A stretch of DNA of 64,000 nucleotides from Acetivibrio saccincola (GTDB taxonomy: Bacteria; Bacillota; Clostridia; Acetivibrionales; Acetivibrionaceae): positions 2,232,001 through 2,296,000 of the forward strand of contig NZ_CP025197.1 of the NCBI RefSeq assembly GCF_002844395.1, read 5' to 3'. The position numbers and the translations under genes were made by a program. The notes under the pieces are model-generated. The model made no database searches, was not told the origin of the DNA, and was given only the letters and a program-made list of their open reading frames with translations. Positions 61,547-64,000 of the stretch are shown here, one piece after another (position 1 is the stretch's first letter; each line of letters starts with the position of its first letter).

Positions 61547-61597
61547 TATTAAGCTTCTCCCTTCATAATTTAGTGTAAATATTAGTTAAATATGGTT

Positions 61598-62494
61598 TTA
61601 AACCAGTTCCGGGCTTAAAAGTGCATTGTAGTTATTGTTTTTTGACAAAGTCCTGTTGTAAATGCCTATAATAACATCGGATACCCCCTTTTTGTCAGTA
61701 TTCTCCCCTATTTCAATATAGTCAGGTTTAAAGCCTATAAGCATTCCGTTTTCTTTTCCAAGAGATGTAAAAGGTATAAGCCTGAACCGGGAAAACCATT
61801 TTGAATCTGAAATTATTTCTGTAGCACGTACCAAATCCTCTTCTTTTGACTCTTCAAATATGTTTTGAATATCTTTCGGCAATATATCCTTTATTGCATT
61901 AAACTCAACTACCACAACAGGAGCATTTGTCAACGGGTCATGAAGGGAATTTCCTGTATCCACCAGTGCATGTAAATCAATGATGCCATTTTCGAATACA
62001 ATTTTTAATGGTATACACAAATTGTCTTTTATGAATCTTTCCTGTATCAAATCCCAAAATATTTTTACAATTATACAAACTGTTACCGATGAAAAAAACA
62101 TCATAGACCATTTTGAATCAGCAAAAATATAAAATATGCCGTTTTGAATCAGCCCGCCTGTTTTATTAAAGTACAAAAATGCAAAGGCAGCGCCGGCAAA
62201 AATAAAAGTCGATATGTAAAATATAGCTAATATTCTCATAAAACTTTTAAATTCAGGAGGATAAAAAGTAACAGCAACAATAAATAAAGAAAGAAGTATT
62301 TTTGCTACTGTAGTATAATATATTTTCATCTCCGGAAATAAAAGCAAAAACACAACATAAGATGCTCCCACCAGAGAACCTAACAATAAGCGTAAATTGG
62401 ATATTCTAGTTTTAGACAGCTTAGAAGTCATGAACAATATTAAATAGTTCATAACAACATTTTGCAGTATCAATATATCGATGTATATTTCCAT
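61598..62494 (-). CDS. spoIIGA: sigma-E processing peptidase SpoIIGA
   Basis: Membrane aspartic protease of 298 residues that activates pro-sigma-E after the SpoIIR signal. Five membrane helices (within about 5-145) precede the cytoplasmic protease domain, with catalytic D179 in ALVDTGNSLHDPLT and a substrate region with GFKPDYIEIG. The ribosome binding site AAGGAGGG precedes the ATG. Two typical neighbours are conserved: ftsZ upstream and sigE downstream. Confidence 0.96.
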   Translation of the reverse strand: MEIYIDILILQNVVMNYLILFMTSKLSKTRISNLRLLLGSLVGASYVVFLLLFPEMKIYYTTVAKILLSLFIVAVTFYPPEFKSFMRILAIFYISTFIFAGAAFAFLYFNKTGGLIQNGIFYIFADSKWSMMFFSSVTVCIIVKIFWDLIQERFIKDNLCIPLKIVFENGIIDLHALVDTGNSLHDPLTNAPVVVVEFNAIKDILPKDIQNIFEESKEEDLVRATEIISDSKWFSRFRLIPFTSLGKENGMLIGFKPDYIEIGENTDKKGVSDVIIGIYNRTLSKNNNYNALLSPELV

Positions 62495-62643
62495 TTTAAC
62501 CCTCCTTAAAGAAAAATATATAAACTCATTTTAAAAGGTTTATCTATATATAAATGTAGACATTAAATATAAACATACAAATTTATGTATATAAAGACGG
62601 TACCCTAATAAGTTATATGCAAAAGCATGTTTATTTATTATTA

Positions 62644-62690
62644 ATTATACATTTAAAATGATATTTATTTTGTCAAAGGAAGCTGTAGAA
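62644..62690 (-). promoter_or_regulatory. candidate Spo0A-dependent spoIIG promoter
   Basis: TTGACA (62671-62676) and TATAAT (62644-62649) on the minus strand are both perfect, but spaced 21 bp apart. The Bacillus spoIIG promoter has a 22-bp spacer and needs Spo0A~P. Two 0A-box-like heptamers, each one mismatch from TGTCGAA, lie at 62671-62677 (TGTCAAA) and 62684-62690 (TGTAGAA) on the plus strand, 13 bp apart. This is the main feature of the 395-bp gap 62495-62889, along with a terminator. Confidence 0.6.
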
Positions 62691-62766
62691 AAAAAACTAA
62701 ATATATACAAAAATTTCGATGAGATTGTGCTAAAAAAAGTGTGGATGTGTTTTAATAATATAAAAT

Positions 62767-62811
62767 AAAAAGGCACACGTAAAATACCCATGTATTTTCA
62801 TGTGCCTTTTT
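62767..62811 (-). terminator. Rho-independent terminator after ftsZ
   Basis: AAAAAGGCACA at 62767-62777 pairs with TGTGCCTTTTT at 62801-62811, with further pairing toward a CCAT loop. It lies about 80 bp after the ftsZ stop and could act on both strands. Confidence 0.8.
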
Positions 62812-62889
62812 AATAATTTTTAAAATACTTACTTTTAATTTAATTTTTTGTAGGTGTTTTGAAACTTCTAAATTTTATTCCCTTTGCTG

Positions 62890-63990
62890 TTATTTAAATC
62901 TGTTTCTCCTTAAGAATGTAGGAATTTCTAATTCATCTGTTTCCACCTGGCTTGCCACCGGCTCTTCCCTGTTAATGCCGGTATATAACTTTTCTTCTTT
63001 AGCTAATGCAGGACTTTCAGGTTTTTTCAGCACAGGTGACTTTTCAAATCCCGTTGCAATTACAGTAATCAATATCTCATCTTGTAAGTTTTCATCAATA
63101 ACAGCACCAAAAATGATATTTGCATCCGGGTCTGCAGATTTTTGCACCAATTCAGCAGCAGTATTAACTTCAAAGAGACCTAAATCAGGTCCTCCTGTAA
63201 TATTTAAGAGAACGCCCCTTGCCCCTTCAATGGAAGTTTCTAAAAGAGGACTTTGAATAGCCTGCTTTGCAGCCTCTTCTGCCCTGTTGTCCCCTGATGC
63301 CCTGCCTATACCCATATGGGCAAGTCCTGTATCCAACATAATAGTCTTAACGTCTGCAAAGTCTAAGTTTACCAATCCCGGTACGGCAATTAAGTCAGAT
63401 ATACCCTGCACACCTTGTCTTAATACATCGTCTGCAATTTTAAATGCTTCTACAATGGAAGTTTTCTTCTCGGCAATTTGCAAAAGTCTGTCATTGGGTA
63501 TTGTAACTAATGTATCAACTGTACTTTTTAAAGCTTCAACCCCTCTTTCTGCCTGCTGCATTCTCTTTCTGCCTTCAAACATAAAAGGCTTAGTTACCAC
63601 TCCTACAGTAAGAATTCCCATTTCCTTTGCAATTTGTGCTACCACCGGAGCCGCTCCCGTTCCGGTTCCCCCACCCATACCTGCTGTCACAAAAACCATG
63701 TCTGCACCTTTTACTGCCTGCGCAATCTCGTCCCTGCTTTCATTAGCAGCCTTTTCACCAATCTCAGGATTAGCTCCTGCCCCAAGGCCTTTTGTAAGCT
63801 TTTCTCCAATTTGAATTTTGGTATTTGCCTTAGATAAAAACAAAGCTTGTTTATCAGTATTTATAGATATAAATTCAACTCCACGAAGCCCAGCTGTAAT
63901 CATTCTGTTAACAGCGTTGTTACCACCGCCACCTACGCCTATAACCCTGATTTGCGCAAATTGTTCCATATCAACATCAAATTCCAGCAA
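62890..63990 (-). CDS. ftsZ: cell division GTPase FtsZ
   Basis: Tubulin homologue that forms the Z ring; 366 residues. N-terminus [20 protein letters not shown], the tubulin signature GGGTGTG in [15 protein letters not shown] near 105-119, T7 loop with [11 protein letters not shown], a variable linker, and the C-terminal conserved peptide IPTFLRRN for SepF/FtsA-type partners. The TTG start at 63990 lies 10 bp from the window edge, and its ribosome binding site would fall mostly outside. ATG 63969 is a less likely alternative. Confidence 0.97.
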   Translation of the reverse strand: MLEFDVDMEQFAQIRVIGVGGGGNNAVNRMITAGLRGVEFISINTDKQALFLSKANTKIQIGEKLTKGLGAGANPEIGEKAANESRDEIAQAVKGADMVFVTAGMGGGTGTGAAPVVAQIAKEMGILTVGVVTKPFMFEGRKRMQQAERGVEALKSTVDTLVTIPNDRLLQIAEKKTSIVEAFKIADDVLRQGVQGISDLIAVPGLVNLDFADVKTIMLDTGLAHMGIGRASGDNRAEEAAKQAIQSPLLETSIEGARGVLLNITGGPDLGLFEVNTAAELVQKSADPDANIIFGAVIDENLQDEILITVIATGFEKSPVLKKPESPALAKEEKLYTGINREEPVASQVETDELEIPTFLRRNRFK

Positions 63991-64000
63991 CTTTAGTCCC

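Noticed and set aside
62611-62630. ATGC-AAAA-GCAT palindrome upstream of spoIIGA
   Set aside because: Only four base pairs per arm; too short to support a function.

Overview
The window looks like the chromosome of an AT-rich, Gram-positive, endospore-forming, motile and probably cellulolytic member of the Clostridia, close to the Acetivibrio/Clostridium thermocellum group. The reasons are the sporulation genes (dpaAB, spoIIGA-sigE-sigG), the Firmicutes-type fla/che operon (fliY, cheC, cheD, flbD, sigD), a SigI/RsgI pair whose sensor ends in a family 3 cellulose-binding module, and a secreted single-cohesin protein. No rRNA, tRNA, insertion sequence, prophage or CRISPR array was seen. Nearly all genes lie on the minus strand, so operons read from high to low coordinates.

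Layout from low coordinates. 1-1947: a type II secretion/type IV pilus ATPase cut by the window edge. 2206-7913: rpsO-pnp-M16 peptidase, a terminator, then dpaA-dpaB for dipicolinate synthesis. 8068-9707: a UPF0210/UPF0237 pair. 9928-12114 (plus strand): a large secreted stalk-domain protein. 12183-13673: two SPOCS (DUF3794) proteins, one with a YKKD hexapeptide repeat. 13935-16575: rsgI and sigI. 16866-18173: a plus-strand exonuclease and pflA. 18365-19185: a DUF4097-like lipoprotein gene split by a frameshift at a run of nine A.

19406-51420 is one long flagellar/chemotaxis cluster transcribed flgB, flgC, fliE-F-G-H-I-J, a motE-like gene, fliK, flgD, a TIGR02530 gene, flgE, flbD, fliL, fliM, fliY, cheY, fliO-P-Q-R, flhB-A-F-G, a PilZ gene, cheB-A-W-C-D, an unknown gene, sigD, a DUF342 (fapA-like) gene and three small genes. 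It encodes basal body, export gate, hook, switch, signalling core and the late flagellar sigma factor. It ends at a strong terminator (19306-19348). Rod, filament, motor-stator and cheR genes are not in the window.

51734-57975 holds trmFO, topA, dprA and comM. 58212-59826 holds the stalk-cohesin protein, nrdR and a ylmC-like gene. 59882-63990 is the sporulation/division block sigG, sigE, spoIIGA, ftsZ.

The observations most worth following are: a predicted three-way-junction RNA directly in front of the flgE ribosome binding site; the A9 frameshift that splits an otherwise open lipoprotein frame; the isolated stalk-cohesin protein; a CheB with no receiver domain; a long hairpin in the pnp leader; and sporulation promoters readable by eye, including a spoIIGA promoter with a 21-bp spacer like the Spo0A-activated spoIIG promoter of Bacillus.
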